From Prolixibacteraceae bacterium (lineage in GTDB: Bacteria; Bacteroidota; Bacteroidia; Bacteroidales; Prolixibacteraceae): DNA of 13,600 bases. Positions within the stretch are counted from its first letter, which is position 1, and every line of letters begins with the position of its first letter. The notes beneath the pieces were generated by a model, which saw only the letters and a list, made by a program, of their open reading frames with translations, made no database searches and was not told the origin of the DNA. Made by a program: the position numbers and the translations under genes. The DNA is taken from NCBI GenBank assembly GCA_027858145.1, contig JAQIDF010000142.1, forward strand, positions 1 to 13,600, read 5' to 3'. Positions 1-7,178 of this stretch are shown piece by piece.

Positions 1-170
1 TCTCAGGACTTAATCTTACATGCGAGCATTCTTCAATTAAAAATGATAAAATTTTATTTCTGTATTAGGGTGTAAATGAAATTAAAAAGAATCATGCCCA
101 CAAGAATGTCATATGATCCATGAATTGCTCCCGATGCCCGGGACGAGTCTGCTTTAGCTGACTGATGCTA
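1..170. other. Gene-free left edge with two small hairpins
   Basis: I see no convincing coding sequence here on either strand. It is AT-rich and lies beyond the lpdA terminator. Two short inverted repeats sit side by side: tcccg/cggga around a 5-nt loop at 129-143, and agtctgct/agctgact at 146-163 with one T-T mismatch. Neither is followed by a T run on either strand, so I do not call them terminators. They may be remnants of the small palindromic repeats found in the other spacers of this window. Confidence 0.4.
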
Positions 171-221
171 TAAAAAAGAGGCAATAAAAAACAATTATTT
201 TCAATTGTTTTTTATTGCCTC
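171..221 (-). terminator. Rho-independent terminator of lpdA
   Basis: A perfect 19-bp inverted repeat has arms at 178-196 and 203-221 around a 6-nt loop. Read on the minus strand, the second arm runs straight into TTTTTTA (171-177). The stem begins 30 bases after the lpdA stop codon. On the plus strand no T run follows, so the signal is directional and serves lpdA. Confidence 0.9.
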
Positions 222-250
222 CTATGTAATCAATTATATTCTATAAAACT

Positions 251-1642
251 TTATAAATGTATCACCTCGTCATATGCAGCTGCAGCAGCCTCCATCACGG
301 CCTCGCTCATGGTGGGGTGCGGGTGGATGGTTTTCATAAGCTCGTGACCGGTAATTTCCAGTTTACGAGCAACCACCATTTCTGAAATCATTTCGGTTAC
401 ATTGCCGCCAATCATGTGAGCGCCTAACAGTTCGCCATATTTTTTATCGAAAATCAGTTTCACGAAACCATCTTTCTCTCCGGCTGCACTGGCCTTGCCC
501 GATGCAGTGTATGGGAATTTACCCACTTTAATATCATGTCCGGCTTCTTTGGCCTGTGCTTCGGTCATGCCAACCGACGATACTTCAGGTGTTGTGTAAG
601 TGCATCCCGGAATGTTGCCATAATCGATGGGCTCAGGTTTCAACCCGGCAATTTTTTCAACGCAGGCAATACCTTCGGCCGAGGCAACGTGTGCCAATGC
701 CGGTCCGCCAACAATATCGCCAATTGCATATACGCCATCGACCGTTGTTTTATAAAAATCATCAACTTTTACTTTGCCTTTTTCTACGTCAACGCCCGCA
801 TCTTCAAGTCCGATATTCTCGATATTGGGAGCTACACCTACAGCCGAAAGTACAACTTCGGCTTCAACGGTTTCCTCGCCTTTTGGTGTTTTAATGGTCA
901 CCTTGCAAAGTTTGCCCGATGTGTCAACTTTCTCAACCGAAGATTTAAGCATCACTTTCATTTTTGATTTCTTAAACGAACGGGCAAGTGCTTTGGACAC
1001 CTCCTCATCTTCGTTTGGAACGACATTCGGGAGGAATTCAACAAGTGTAACCTCGGTGCCGATGGAGTTGTAAAAGTTAGCAAACTCGCTGCCAATAGCT
1101 CCCGATCCCACAACAACCATCGATTTAGGTTGTTTCTTCAGTGTCATGGCCTGACGGTAACCAATAATTTTTTCACCGTCCTGTTTCAGGTTAGGCAGTT
1201 CTTTTGAGCGGGCACCGGTAGCAAGTATGATGTGTTTAGCGGTAATTGTTTTCTTTTTACCGTCGGAAGCTTCCACTTCAACTTCGCCGGCTTTTTTGAG
1301 TTTTCCAAAGCCGTTAACAATTTCAATTTTATTCTTTTTGAAGAGGAACTGAACACCCTTGCTCATTCCATCGGCTACATCGCGACTGCGTTTTACCATT
1401 TTTTCGAAGTCGGGTTTTACTTCACCCGAAATACTCACGCCGTAACTTTCGGCATGTTTGGCATATTCAAGGGCCTGTGCACTTTTCAGTAACGATTTGG
1501 TAGGGATACAGCCCCAGTTAAGGCATACGCCTCCAATATTTTCTTTCTCAACAACGCCAACTTTCATTCCCAGTTGCGATGCACGAATGGCGGCAACATA
1601 ACCTCCCGGACCACTGCCTATAACGATTAAATCAAAATCCAT
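251..1642 (-). CDS. lpdA: Dihydrolipoyl dehydrogenase (E3)
   Basis: This FAD flavoenzyme reoxidises dihydrolipoyl groups of 2-oxoacid dehydrogenase complexes and the glycine cleavage system, passing electrons to NAD+ in the cytoplasm. From the chosen ATG the protein has 463 residues, normal for the family. Visible in order: the FAD Rossmann motif GSGPGG (residues 9-14), the redox-active disulfide CLNWGC (Cys40 and Cys45), a second dinucleotide motif VVGSGAIGSE in the NAD domain, the second FAD motif YAIGDIVGG, and the C-terminal dimer-domain motif HPHPT..E, with His442 and Glu447 the likely catalytic pair. The frame stays open to a TTG at 1666, but family proteins begin right before the FAD strand, so ATG at 1642 is preferred. 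It is apparently monocistronic, with a strong terminator downstream. No E1 or E2 gene is nearby, so which complex it serves cannot be told from the window. Confidence 0.96.
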   Translation of the reverse strand: MDFDLIVIGSGPGGYVAAIRASQLGMKVGVVEKENIGGVCLNWGCIPTKSLLKSAQALEYAKHAESYGVSISGEVKPDFEKMVKRSRDVADGMSKGVQFLFKKNKIEIVNGFGKLKKAGEVEVEASDGKKKTITAKHIILATGARSKELPNLKQDGEKIIGYRQAMTLKKQPKSMVVVGSGAIGSEFANFYNSIGTEVTLVEFLPNVVPNEDEEVSKALARSFKKSKMKVMLKSSVEKVDTSGKLCKVTIKTPKGEETVEAEVVLSAVGVAPNIENIGLEDAGVDVEKGKVKVDDFYKTTVDGVYAIGDIVGGPALAHVASAEGIACVEKIAGLKPEPIDYGNIPGCTYTTPEVSSVGMTEAQAKEAGHDIKVGKFPYTASGKASAAGEKDGFVKLIFDKKYGELLGAHMIGGNVTEMISEMVVARKLEITGHELMKTIHPHPTMSEAVMEAAAAAYDEVIHL

Positions 1643-1683
1643 ATTGAATGTTTTTTGTGTTTGCAAATTTGTACTTACAAAAC

Positions 1684-1785
1684 GAAAAAGAGGCGTTTAT
1701 GTTTACTCCGCTTCAATAAAATGTGTTGATTTAAACGAGATTAAAAGGAAAAAGCTGATTTTATTTACCGGTCTTTATACATTTC
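1684..1785 (-). repeat. Direct repeat copy 1: displaced rfbB 3' end plus downstream DNA
   Basis: This 102-base segment matches 2442-2543 without gaps and with 6 mismatches by my count (about 94% identity). Its high-coordinate end carries, on the minus strand, codons reading EMYKDR followed by TAA, the same last six residues and stop as rfbB. The rest is the 82 bases that follow the rfbB stop. Beyond 1785 similarity to rfbB ends at once, so this is a tail fragment and not a second gene. It lies about 40 bases upstream of the lpdA start and may now form part of the lpdA promoter region. Confidence 0.85.
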
Positions 1786-1887
1786 GCTTGTTTTCAGTTT
1801 TGGGACACCTTAAATATAAAACTAGTTCTGATTTGTCCGCCTTCAGGCTTATTGGAGCTTTGCCCCAATCCCCACTGACTTTTTTGT

Positions 1888-1917
1888 TCCCGATACGTTC
1901 GTACCTCACTATCGGGA
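1888..1917. repeat. 8-bp inverted repeat, 14-nt loop
   Basis: The arms tcccgata (1888-1895) and tatcggga (1910-1917) are exact complements. A T run lies just before the left arm on the plus strand (1881-1885) rather than after the stem, and the minus-strand reading gives only gaacaaaaaa after the stem, so this is not a standard terminator in either direction. It is probably a short interspersed palindrome. Confidence 0.5.
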
Positions 1918-2024
1918 TTTGTTCGACTATAATTATTGATTCTCAATAATAAGTCTCACTTAACTTAATACAAAAAACTCAGGAAAAAAAATCAAGTCAA
2001 AAATAAGCTCCCCCCGCTCTCGAA

Positions 2025-2181
2025 AATGCCAAGTCCGGCTAAGCAGGTAGGAAAGATTTTGAACACAGCTTTTTACGACGAACAATTATTGGGTTTTAAA
2101 ATCGCATATTGTTACAAAACAACATTATGGTTCATTCAAAATCTTTAAACGTAAACGCCCTGCTAAGCCGGACTAAGCATT
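2025..2181. repeat. MITE-like imperfect palindromic element (157 bp)
   Basis: The outer arms at 2025-2047 and 2159-2181 are 23 nt each and match as inverted repeats at 20 of 23 positions. The core of each arm is agtccggctaagcagg on the left and cctgctaagccggact on the right. An inner perfect 12-bp inverted repeat follows (aaagattttgaa at 2052-2063, ttcaaaatcttt at 2135-2146). The spacers between inner and outer arms are unequal (4 and 11-12 nt), and the centre of about 71 nt is unpaired and non-coding. This looks like a non-autonomous mobile element or a REP/BIME-type repeat. No transposase is present, and no clear target-site duplication is visible. Confidence 0.55.
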
Positions 2182-2222
2182 CCCGATTCACCCCCACGCC
2201 TGCCAGCATTTTTGACGGCCTC

Positions 2223-2250
2223 CCCACGTTTTCGCTTTTGCGAAAGTGGG
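2223..2250. repeat. Hairpin in repeat-rich spacer
   Basis: The stem has two parts: cccac/gtggg (2223-2227 with 2246-2250) and tttcgc/gcgaaa (2230-2235 with 2240-2245), with a 2-nt bulge and a TTTT loop. No T run follows on either strand. It lies 42 bases past the palindromic element and may belong to the same repeat family. Confidence 0.4.
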
Positions 2251-2381
2251 TGGATTGCTTCAAAAAAGAACAGAACTAAAAAATAGATATTCAAATAGTT
2301 AACTAATCCCAATTATTCATGAGTATAATTTATGTCTTCGACAGCGACTAAATTTCGCAACCAATTTTGTTGTCCAAAATT

Positions 2382-2406
2382 AAAAAACAACACCTGATCT
2401 ACAGGT
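2382..2406 (-). terminator. Possible terminator of the rfbB transcript
   Basis: Read on the minus strand, a short stem acctg-tagat-caggt (2406-2392) is followed after four bases by a run of six T's (2387-2382). It lies 117 bases after the rfbB stop and is the first stem-plus-T structure downstream of that gene. The stem is only 5-6 bp, so this is weak. Confidence 0.35.
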
Positions 2407-2441
2407 AGCGAGGAGGGTATTCCGGGAAAGTGCGGAAAACA

Positions 2442-2543
2442 GAAAAAGAGGCGTTTATGTTTACTCCGGTTCAATAAATTGTATTGATTTAAACGATATT
2501 AAAAGGAAAAAGCTGATTTTATTTACCGATCCTTATACATTTC
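2442..2543 (-). repeat. Direct repeat copy 2: the resident rfbB 3' end and downstream DNA
   Basis: This is the partner of 1684-1785, offset by exactly 758 bases. It overlaps the last codons and stop of the intact rfbB gene and extends 81 bases past the stop. As the intact gene lies here, this is probably the parental copy. Confidence 0.85.
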
Positions 2544-3575
2544 ATTATAGTATTTCTGGTAATCGCCGCTGGTCACGCCTTTTAGCCATTCTTTGTTTTC
2601 GAGGTACCAATCGATGGTTTTTTCAAGGCCTTCTTTAAATTGCAGGCTCGGTTTCCATCCCAGTTCATGTTGCAGTTTTGAAGAATCAATGGCATAGCGC
2701 AAGTCGTGGCCGGCGCGGTCTTTCACAAAAGTGATAAGCTTTTCAGAGGTTCCGGTTTCACGTTTGAGTTTGCGATCCATTATCGAGCACATAAGCTTGA
2801 TAAGGTCGATGTTGGTCCATTCGTTATGGCCGCCAATGTTGTATGTTTCGCCGGCTTTGCCTTCGTGAAAAATAGCATCGATGGCGCGTGCATGATCTTC
2901 AACCCACAGCCAGTCGCGTATGTTTTCGCCTTTGCCATATACGGGCAGGGGCTTGTTGTGTTTGATGTTGTTAATGAAAAGCGGGATCAGCTTCTCGGGA
3001 AACTGAAATGCCCCGTAGTTGTTTGAGCAATTTGAAATGAGTGCAGGCAGGCCAAATGTGTCGTGATAAGCACGCACAAAGTGGTCGGAGCTGGCTTTTG
3101 ATGCCGAGTACGGACTGTGTGGGTCGTAGGCTGTTGTTTCGGTAAAAATGCCTTCCTTGCCCAGCGAGCCGTACACTTCGTCGGTTGAAATGTGGTAAAA
3201 CAACTTGCCTTCGGTGTTGTCAGTCCAGATATGGCGGGCTGCATTCAGCAGGTTAACAGTCCCGATTACATTGGTGAAAACAAATTCGGTGGGGTTTGAT
3301 ATCGAGCGGTCAACATGGCTTTCGGCCGCCAGGTGGATAACACCGTCGAACTGGTATTCTTCGAATAGCTTTGTTATAAAGTTGCTGTCAACGATATCGC
3401 CTTTTACAAACTGGTAGTTGGGCTTATCTTCTATGTCTTTCAGGTTGGCCAGGTTACCAGCATATGTAAGTTTGTCGAGGTTGATGATTTGGTAATCGGG
3501 ATATTTATTCACCATTAAACGCACCACGTGCGAACCGATAAATCCGGCACCGCCTGTAATCAGAATCGTTTTCAT
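2523..3575 (-). CDS. rfbB: dTDP-glucose 4,6-dehydratase
   Basis: This converts dTDP-glucose to dTDP-4-keto-6-deoxyglucose using bound NAD+, the entry step to dTDP-rhamnose and other deoxysugars of surface glycans. It is a cytoplasmic extended-SDR enzyme of 350 residues, normal length. Visible: the NAD motif GGAGFIGSH (8-16), HLAAESHVDRS (81-91), catalytic Thr131-Asp132-Glu133 in STDEVYG, the Tyr156xxxLys160 pair in YSASK, and NNYGAFQFPEKLIP and RDWLWVEDHARA, both typical of RmlB. The ATG is certain: it overlaps the stop of the small upstream gene in an ATGA junction, implying translational coupling. The usual partners rfbA, rfbC and rfbD are absent from the window, so they must be encoded elsewhere or the product must feed another pathway. 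The 3' end is duplicated 758 bases downstream. Confidence 0.96.
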   Translation of the reverse strand: MKTILITGGAGFIGSHVVRLMVNKYPDYQIINLDKLTYAGNLANLKDIEDKPNYQFVKGDIVDSNFITKLFEEYQFDGVIHLAAESHVDRSISNPTEFVFTNVIGTVNLLNAARHIWTDNTEGKLFYHISTDEVYGSLGKEGIFTETTAYDPHSPYSASKASSDHFVRAYHDTFGLPALISNCSNNYGAFQFPEKLIPLFINNIKHNKPLPVYGKGENIRDWLWVEDHARAIDAIFHEGKAGETYNIGGHNEWTNIDLIKLMCSIMDRKLKRETGTSEKLITFVKDRAGHDLRYAIDSSKLQHELGWKPSLQFKEGLEKTIDWYLENKEWLKGVTSGDYQKYYNEMYKDR

Positions 3576-3790
3576 ATATATTTGCTTTCATTGAGAGATT
3601 TTAGAAAATCTGTTTTTTCTTCTTCAACCATGAGCCCTGAATCTAACCCTTCTTTTATTGAGTAAAAAAGGCCAAGGTCTTCAGCTTCTTCTGAAGAGAT
3701 GCGTTTTGCTGTGAAGTCTAATTTGTCAGCAAGCTCCATTAGCAGTTTTGCATTAGCTTTTGAGTTACCTTTTAGTATTATAGTATCCAT
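3572..3790 (-). CDS. Small antitoxin-like protein upstream of rfbB
   Basis: This is a 72-residue acidic protein. Starting at MDTIILKG, it has a beta strand (TIILKG), a helical segment rich in Ala, Lys and Leu (NAKLLMELADKL), a second strand (FTAKRISSEEAEDL) and a tail ending EEEKTDFLKSL. The layout recalls the small Bacteroidota proteins that usually sit just before a RelE/ParE-type toxin gene and are annotated as antitoxins; I assign this by resemblance only. No toxin follows: the stop overlaps the rfbB ATG by 4 nt. The frame stays open upstream to ATG at 3817, but the region before 3790 (RFINKTST) looks unconserved, and the -7 boxes at 3820-3835 favour the inner start. It could be a solitary antitoxin, a relic, or a regulator recruited to the rfbB unit. 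Confidence 0.65.
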   Translation of the reverse strand: MDTIILKGNSKANAKLLMELADKLDFTAKRISSEEAEDLGLFYSIKEGLDSGLMVEEEKTDFLKSLNESKYI

Positions 3791-3819
3791 TGTTGAAGTT
3801 TTATTTATAAATCTCATAA

Positions 3820-3835
3820 CAAATATACAAAAATA
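3820..3835 (-). promoter_or_regulatory. Candidate promoter -7 boxes for the small gene and rfbB
   Basis: Two matches to the Bacteroidota -7 consensus TAnnTTTG lie back to back on the minus strand: TATATTTG (3827-3820) and TATTTTTG (3835-3828). They lie 30-45 bases before the ATG at 3790, which would give a 5' UTR of about 20-30 nt. I could not find a clear -33 TTTG at the usual spacing. Confidence 0.4.
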
Positions 3836-3889
3836 GAAGGGTTAATAAACAGAATACTGTTGCGAATGCAATTGTAACTACTATCCCCG

Positions 3890-4000
3890 CTATTGCCAGC
3901 TGCCATTGCCACTGCTATTGCTACTGCCACTGCCATTGCTACTGCCAACTGCTACTACTATTGCCAACATACTGCCAACTGCTACTACTACTCCAACAGC
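3890..4000. repeat. Degenerate hexanucleotide array, unit close to YAYTGC
   Basis: About ten units of the form TATTGC, CACTGC, CATTGC or TACTGC run from 3891 to 3952, with two 7-nt variants. A larger repeat follows: the 20-mer at 3941-3960 recurs exactly at 3971-3990, a 30-bp period. The array fills most of the gap between galE and the small gene, ending about 12 bases before the galE stop. Short frames in it are low-complexity Leu/Pro/Thr or Ser/Trp/Gln strings and are not genes. Confidence 0.75.
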
Positions 4001-4012
4001 CCCAACTTCTTC

Positions 4013-5041
4013 CTACTTCATCCCCCTTACATTTTTCTCCCAGTTCCAGGCCGAAAGGAGGGTTTCCTCTAAGCCTTTCTCTGCTTTCCAGCCCAATTCT
4101 TCGTTGGCGTAGGTGGTATCGGCCCATATTTTTACAATATCGCCGGCACGTCGTTCTACAATTTTATAATTTAATTTTACGCCGGTTACTTTTTCAAAGC
4201 CTTTTATAATTTCGAGTACCGAATAACCGTTACCGGTTCCAAGGTTAAAGACTTCAAAATTTTCTTTATTCTTTTGCTTTAACAGGCGCTCAATAGAAAC
4301 TACATGTGCTTTGGCCAGGTCAACTACGTTAATGTAATCGCGAATGGCCGAACCATCGGGTGTATCGTAATCGTCGCCAAATACTTTGAGTTCGTCGCGC
4401 AAACCGGCAGCTGTTTGGGTGATAAAGGGAACCAGGTTCTGCGGAACACCCAGTGGCAACTCACCAATTAATGCCGTAGGGTGGGCTCCGATTGGGTTGA
4501 AATAACGCAGTGCAATACCTTTTAACCTTGGGTTTGCCACGGTGCTGTCTCTCAAAATATCTTCGTTTACACGCTTGGTATTGGCGTAAGGCGATTCGGC
4601 ATCTTTGCGGGGTGTGGTTTCTGTAACCGGCAGCTTGTCGGGCTGACCGTATACGGTACACGATGAAGAAAACACGATATTATTGACATCATATTTTAAA
4701 TGGCAGTCTAACAGGTTCATGAGCGAAACCAGATTGTTGCGATAATACAGCAACGGCTTCTCAACCGATTCGCCAACCGCTTTGCTGGCTGCAAAATGAA
4801 TGGTGGCTGCGATATCGGAATTATCTGCAAAGAATTTTTCTACACGTTCAAAATCAGTAAGGTCGAATTTTTCAAATGCCGGCCTTACACCGGTTATTTT
4901 TTCAATATTGTCAATTACATCGGCCGAAGAGTTTGATAAATCGTCGATGATTACAGTTTTATAACCTGCATTAATTAACTCAACAACGGTGTGAGAACCT
5001 ATGTAGCCGGTTCCGCCTGTAACCAATATTTTTTGTGCCAT
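4013..5041 (-). CDS. galE: UDP-glucose 4-epimerase
   Basis: This interconverts UDP-glucose and UDP-galactose with tightly bound NAD+. It serves galactose use (Leloir pathway) and supplies UDP-Gal for surface glycans. The protein has 342 residues from the chosen ATG, the usual size. Visible: VTGGTGYIGSH (7-17), HFAASKAVGES (82-92), the SSSCTVYG strand with catalytic Ser127, the Tyr152xxxLys156 pair in PYANTK, RYFNPIGAHPTALIGE (179-194) and the RDYINVVDLAKAH segment of GalE proteins. The frame is open to a TTG at 5113, but that would add residues unlike the family and overlap the preceding gene, while ATG at 5041 starts the protein exactly at the NAD strand. It follows the GT-C gene by 58 bases and may be co-transcribed, but a -7 box lies in that gap. 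Confidence 0.96.
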   Translation of the reverse strand: MAQKILVTGGTGYIGSHTVVELINAGYKTVIIDDLSNSSADVIDNIEKITGVRPAFEKFDLTDFERVEKFFADNSDIAATIHFAASKAVGESVEKPLLYYRNNLVSLMNLLDCHLKYDVNNIVFSSSCTVYGQPDKLPVTETTPRKDAESPYANTKRVNEDILRDSTVANPRLKGIALRYFNPIGAHPTALIGELPLGVPQNLVPFITQTAAGLRDELKVFGDDYDTPDGSAIRDYINVVDLAKAHVVSIERLLKQKNKENFEVFNLGTGNGYSVLEIIKGFEKVTGVKLNYKIVERRAGDIVKIWADTTYANEELGWKAEKGLEETLLSAWNWEKNVRGMK

Positions 5042-5067
5042 AGTGTTTAGATTGTCAATGTGAACTG

Positions 5068-5075
5068 CAAAAGTA
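5068..5075 (-). promoter_or_regulatory. Candidate galE promoter -7 box
   Basis: TACTTTTG on the minus strand fits TAnnTTTG and lies 26 bases before the galE ATG, allowing a 5' UTR of roughly 20 nt. No TTTG stands at the -33 position, so this rests on one box. Confidence 0.35.
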
Positions 5076-5099
5076 TAGAAAAATATGGAAAGGATGTTT

Positions 5100-7178
5100 C
5101 TATTTAACACCAATTACTTTTACGCTAAAGTTATCAATGTAAAGTGTTGTGTTGTCACTGTTCCATATATAAACCTTAATTACAGAATTTTCCTTTAGGT
5201 CTGAAACACTAATTTTTTCTTCGTACTTCACCGGCCACCATTTAGAATAGGCCTTTATGTATTTATTTATACCTATGCTTTCCCAAATGTAGCTTCCTTT
5301 TTCGTTATCAATTGAAATTATCAGGCTTGCATTTGATGTGTCGAACAGGTTGCACATTACATCGGCTTGTATGATTAAGTGGCGGAATACCTCCTGATTT
5401 ACAGAGTCGACCGGATATACGAAGGTTGACGAATATTGACCTGTGTGTAATGCATATTCTCCTTCATATTTATATTCTCCTGAAATATTTTCATCTTGTT
5501 TTGTCCAGTATGCTTCATCTTTTTCAAAGCCATTCGTTGATTTCAATAATGTTGTTCCAGTTAATTCAGGCGAAGAAAAATCATGCATTTGCCAGATTTC
5601 TATATTTAAATGACTGTTACTGTAAACTAACTGGTTGTTTGATGAAACAGTTCGTGCGTACAATGGTAAATCCTTTTCGCTGGTGTTTGACAGGTATCTG
5701 GTGTACCAGTTTTTTAGCAGGAATATTTTAGAACAACGAGTTGAATCATTTTGGTATTCATCGTATGTGAATACCTCAATATTATTCTTCTTTCCGAAGC
5801 CTGTATAGTATTCGGTTATGTTTTTTTGAACATGGTTGGTAACAATGATGCAGTCTTCATTATTATTGAGAAGTTTTTCTTTTATAATTGACCGTTGTTC
5901 TCTGTATTGAATTTTTTGAGCGTAATTTATCATCGCAAATGGGCTTAGAGATAGTATTACAATGAGGACGGCTGAAAATACTTTTTGATTGGTTTTGATT
6001 GGTTTTATGAATGTGTATCCTAAGAGGAGGATGGTCAGCGGAAAGTACAGTTTCCAAAAACTATCACCTTGTAAAAAGAACGATGCAATAGCTACAACAG
6101 AAGATATTGCAATGATAGAATATTTCAGCTTTTTATCAGTGATAAATTCTTTGATTATCATTGCAGCCGGTATAGCAGACACAGGTATCAAATAAAGGTA
6201 ATGCCTGGGGTCGATGCACATTGGAGCGTAAGATGACAAAGAGATTGACATAAAATTTGCCGATAGCAGCAATATTATAGAAGCAGTAGCCCAAAAAGCA
6301 AAAGGTGTTTCAACTTTAAATATATTCCAGGCTTTGCGCTTTAGCATATAAGCTATTATAAAAATATAGCTTGTTGCCATGCCCTGGCGGGTCAGCATTT
6401 CAAAAAAATCGTAAAATACGCGCCTGAGCAAGAAAATTATTGGTTGCTCGTTGTAACTGCAACGGTTCAGATAGCTGTTTTGTGCTATCGATTCAAATCG
6501 TTTTAAAAAACTTCCGGTAAGCCATTCAATAGTAATAAAATATATAGTGAGTAAAGCTAAACCGCTAACAATAGTATAAATCCAAAATTTAATATCCCGC
6601 TTAAAAATGAGGTCAGTTATAAACAGGTAGGCTAATAGTGGTAATATTAGTATGATAGTGCCTTTTGAGATAAATCCGAAGAAGACAGATAAGCTGAGCA
6701 ATATGGCAAAAAGAATTGGCCGCTGTTTTTTACTTCTGAATTTGTGACAGTATAGCGTTAAAAGGATGGCCATTACCGATAATACAATGTACATGTCAGT
6801 CATTAATTTATCGGAATAAAAGATAAACCAGTTAGATAACGTAGTGAGAGCCATCCCGATTATTATTGTTGGAAGGTTCTGGTTTTTTAATGCCTTAAAA
6901 ACCAGTAATAATGTGAGTATTGTAATAATCATGGTTGGCAGGGACGAAGCAAAATCAGATATGCCGAAAAGTTTATATGACAAGGCCGTTAAAATGATAA
7001 TGGGAAACCTGAAAGTAAAATGGTTGTTAAAATCAATGATTCTATTATTCAGGTCAGAAGCCAGCTTGGCATAGTTCATATCATCAAACCCGTAATGACC
7101 GATGTATCCAAGTACATGATAAAGCAAAATAATGACAATGTAAAAAAGTAAAACAAGGGTTTTTTTATTGTTTTTCAT
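5100..7178 (-). CDS. GT-C membrane glycosyltransferase with C-terminal beta-rich domain
   Basis: This is a 692-residue inner-membrane protein of the PMT/ArnT-like GT-C superfamily, which moves a sugar from a polyprenyl-phosphate donor to an acceptor on the outer face of the membrane. Residues 7-27 form the first membrane helix, followed by a loop with the acidic pair Asp32-Asp33 (YGFDDMNYAKLA), the usual GT-C catalytic position. Further helices lie near 60-72, 82-97, 103-121, 129-144, 155-190, 198-217, 268-279, 296-314, 327-343, 352-369, 377-391 and 400-415. DPRHYLYLIPV (323-333) resembles the late loop motif of this family. About 270 residues after the last helix are extracytoplasmic. The final 150 (roughly 543-692) are rich in aromatic and beta-type segments and end like a carbohydrate-binding jelly roll (TTLYIDNFSVKV). 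Donor and acceptor cannot be read from sequence. galE lies 58 bases downstream. Confidence 0.8.
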   Translation of the reverse strand: MKNNKKTLVLLFYIVIILLYHVLGYIGHYGFDDMNYAKLASDLNNRIIDFNNHFTFRFPIIILTALSYKLFGISDFASSLPTMIITILTLLLVFKALKNQNLPTIIIGMALTTLSNWFIFYSDKLMTDMYIVLSVMAILLTLYCHKFRSKKQRPILFAILLSLSVFFGFISKGTIILILPLLAYLFITDLIFKRDIKFWIYTIVSGLALLTIYFITIEWLTGSFLKRFESIAQNSYLNRCSYNEQPIIFLLRRVFYDFFEMLTRQGMATSYIFIIAYMLKRKAWNIFKVETPFAFWATASIILLLSANFMSISLSSYAPMCIDPRHYLYLIPVSAIPAAMIIKEFITDKKLKYSIIAISSVVAIASFFLQGDSFWKLYFPLTILLLGYTFIKPIKTNQKVFSAVLIVILSLSPFAMINYAQKIQYREQRSIIKEKLLNNNEDCIIVTNHVQKNITEYYTGFGKKNNIEVFTYDEYQNDSTRCSKIFLLKNWYTRYLSNTSEKDLPLYARTVSSNNQLVYSNSHLNIEIWQMHDFSSPELTGTTLLKSTNGFEKDEAYWTKQDENISGEYKYEGEYALHTGQYSSTFVYPVDSVNQEVFRHLIIQADVMCNLFDTSNASLIISIDNEKGSYIWESIGINKYIKAYSKWWPVKYEEKISVSDLKENSVIKVYIWNSDNTTLYIDNFSVKVIGVK

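Larger units (their letters stand above)
1786..2441. other. Gene-free spacer between the two rfbB-tail repeats
   Basis: No credible gene is visible in these 656 bases. Open frames are short, of biased composition, and lack family resemblance. The stretch is built of inverted repeats: an 8-bp stem at 1888-1917, a long imperfect palindrome at 2025-2181, a hairpin at 2223-2250, a 7-bp stem at 2363-2381 (aattttg/caaaatt) and a terminator-like hairpin at 2382-2406. Together with the flanking 102-base direct repeats this suggests inserted or rearranged repetitive DNA. Confidence 0.6.

Noticed and set aside
1643..1666. TTG-started N-terminal extension of lpdA
   Set aside because: It adds eight residues (MQTQKTFN) before the conserved MDFDLIVIGSG start. 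The ATG at 1642 fits the family, and the extension overlaps the probable promoter region.
1644..1949. Plus-strand 101-aa ORF between lpdA and rfbB
   Set aside because: It runs through the lpdA start region and the duplicated rfbB tail, has no recognisable motif, and looks like translated spacer.
2223..2250. Rho-independent terminator
   Set aside because: The stem is good but no T run follows on the plus strand (tggattgc) or the minus strand (gaggccgtc).
3890..4000. CRISPR array
   Set aside because: Units are 6-7 nt and degenerate with no unique spacers of 30-40 nt. No cas genes are nearby.
3906..4209. Short ORFs on both strands across the hexamer array
   Set aside because: They are Leu/Pro/Thr or Ser/Trp/Gln low-complexity strings produced by the repeat and continue out of frame into galE.
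5042..5113. TTG-started 24-residue extension of galE
   Set aside because: It would overlap the GT-C gene end and cover a -7 box; GalE proteins begin at the GGTGYIGSH strand, matching ATG at 5041.
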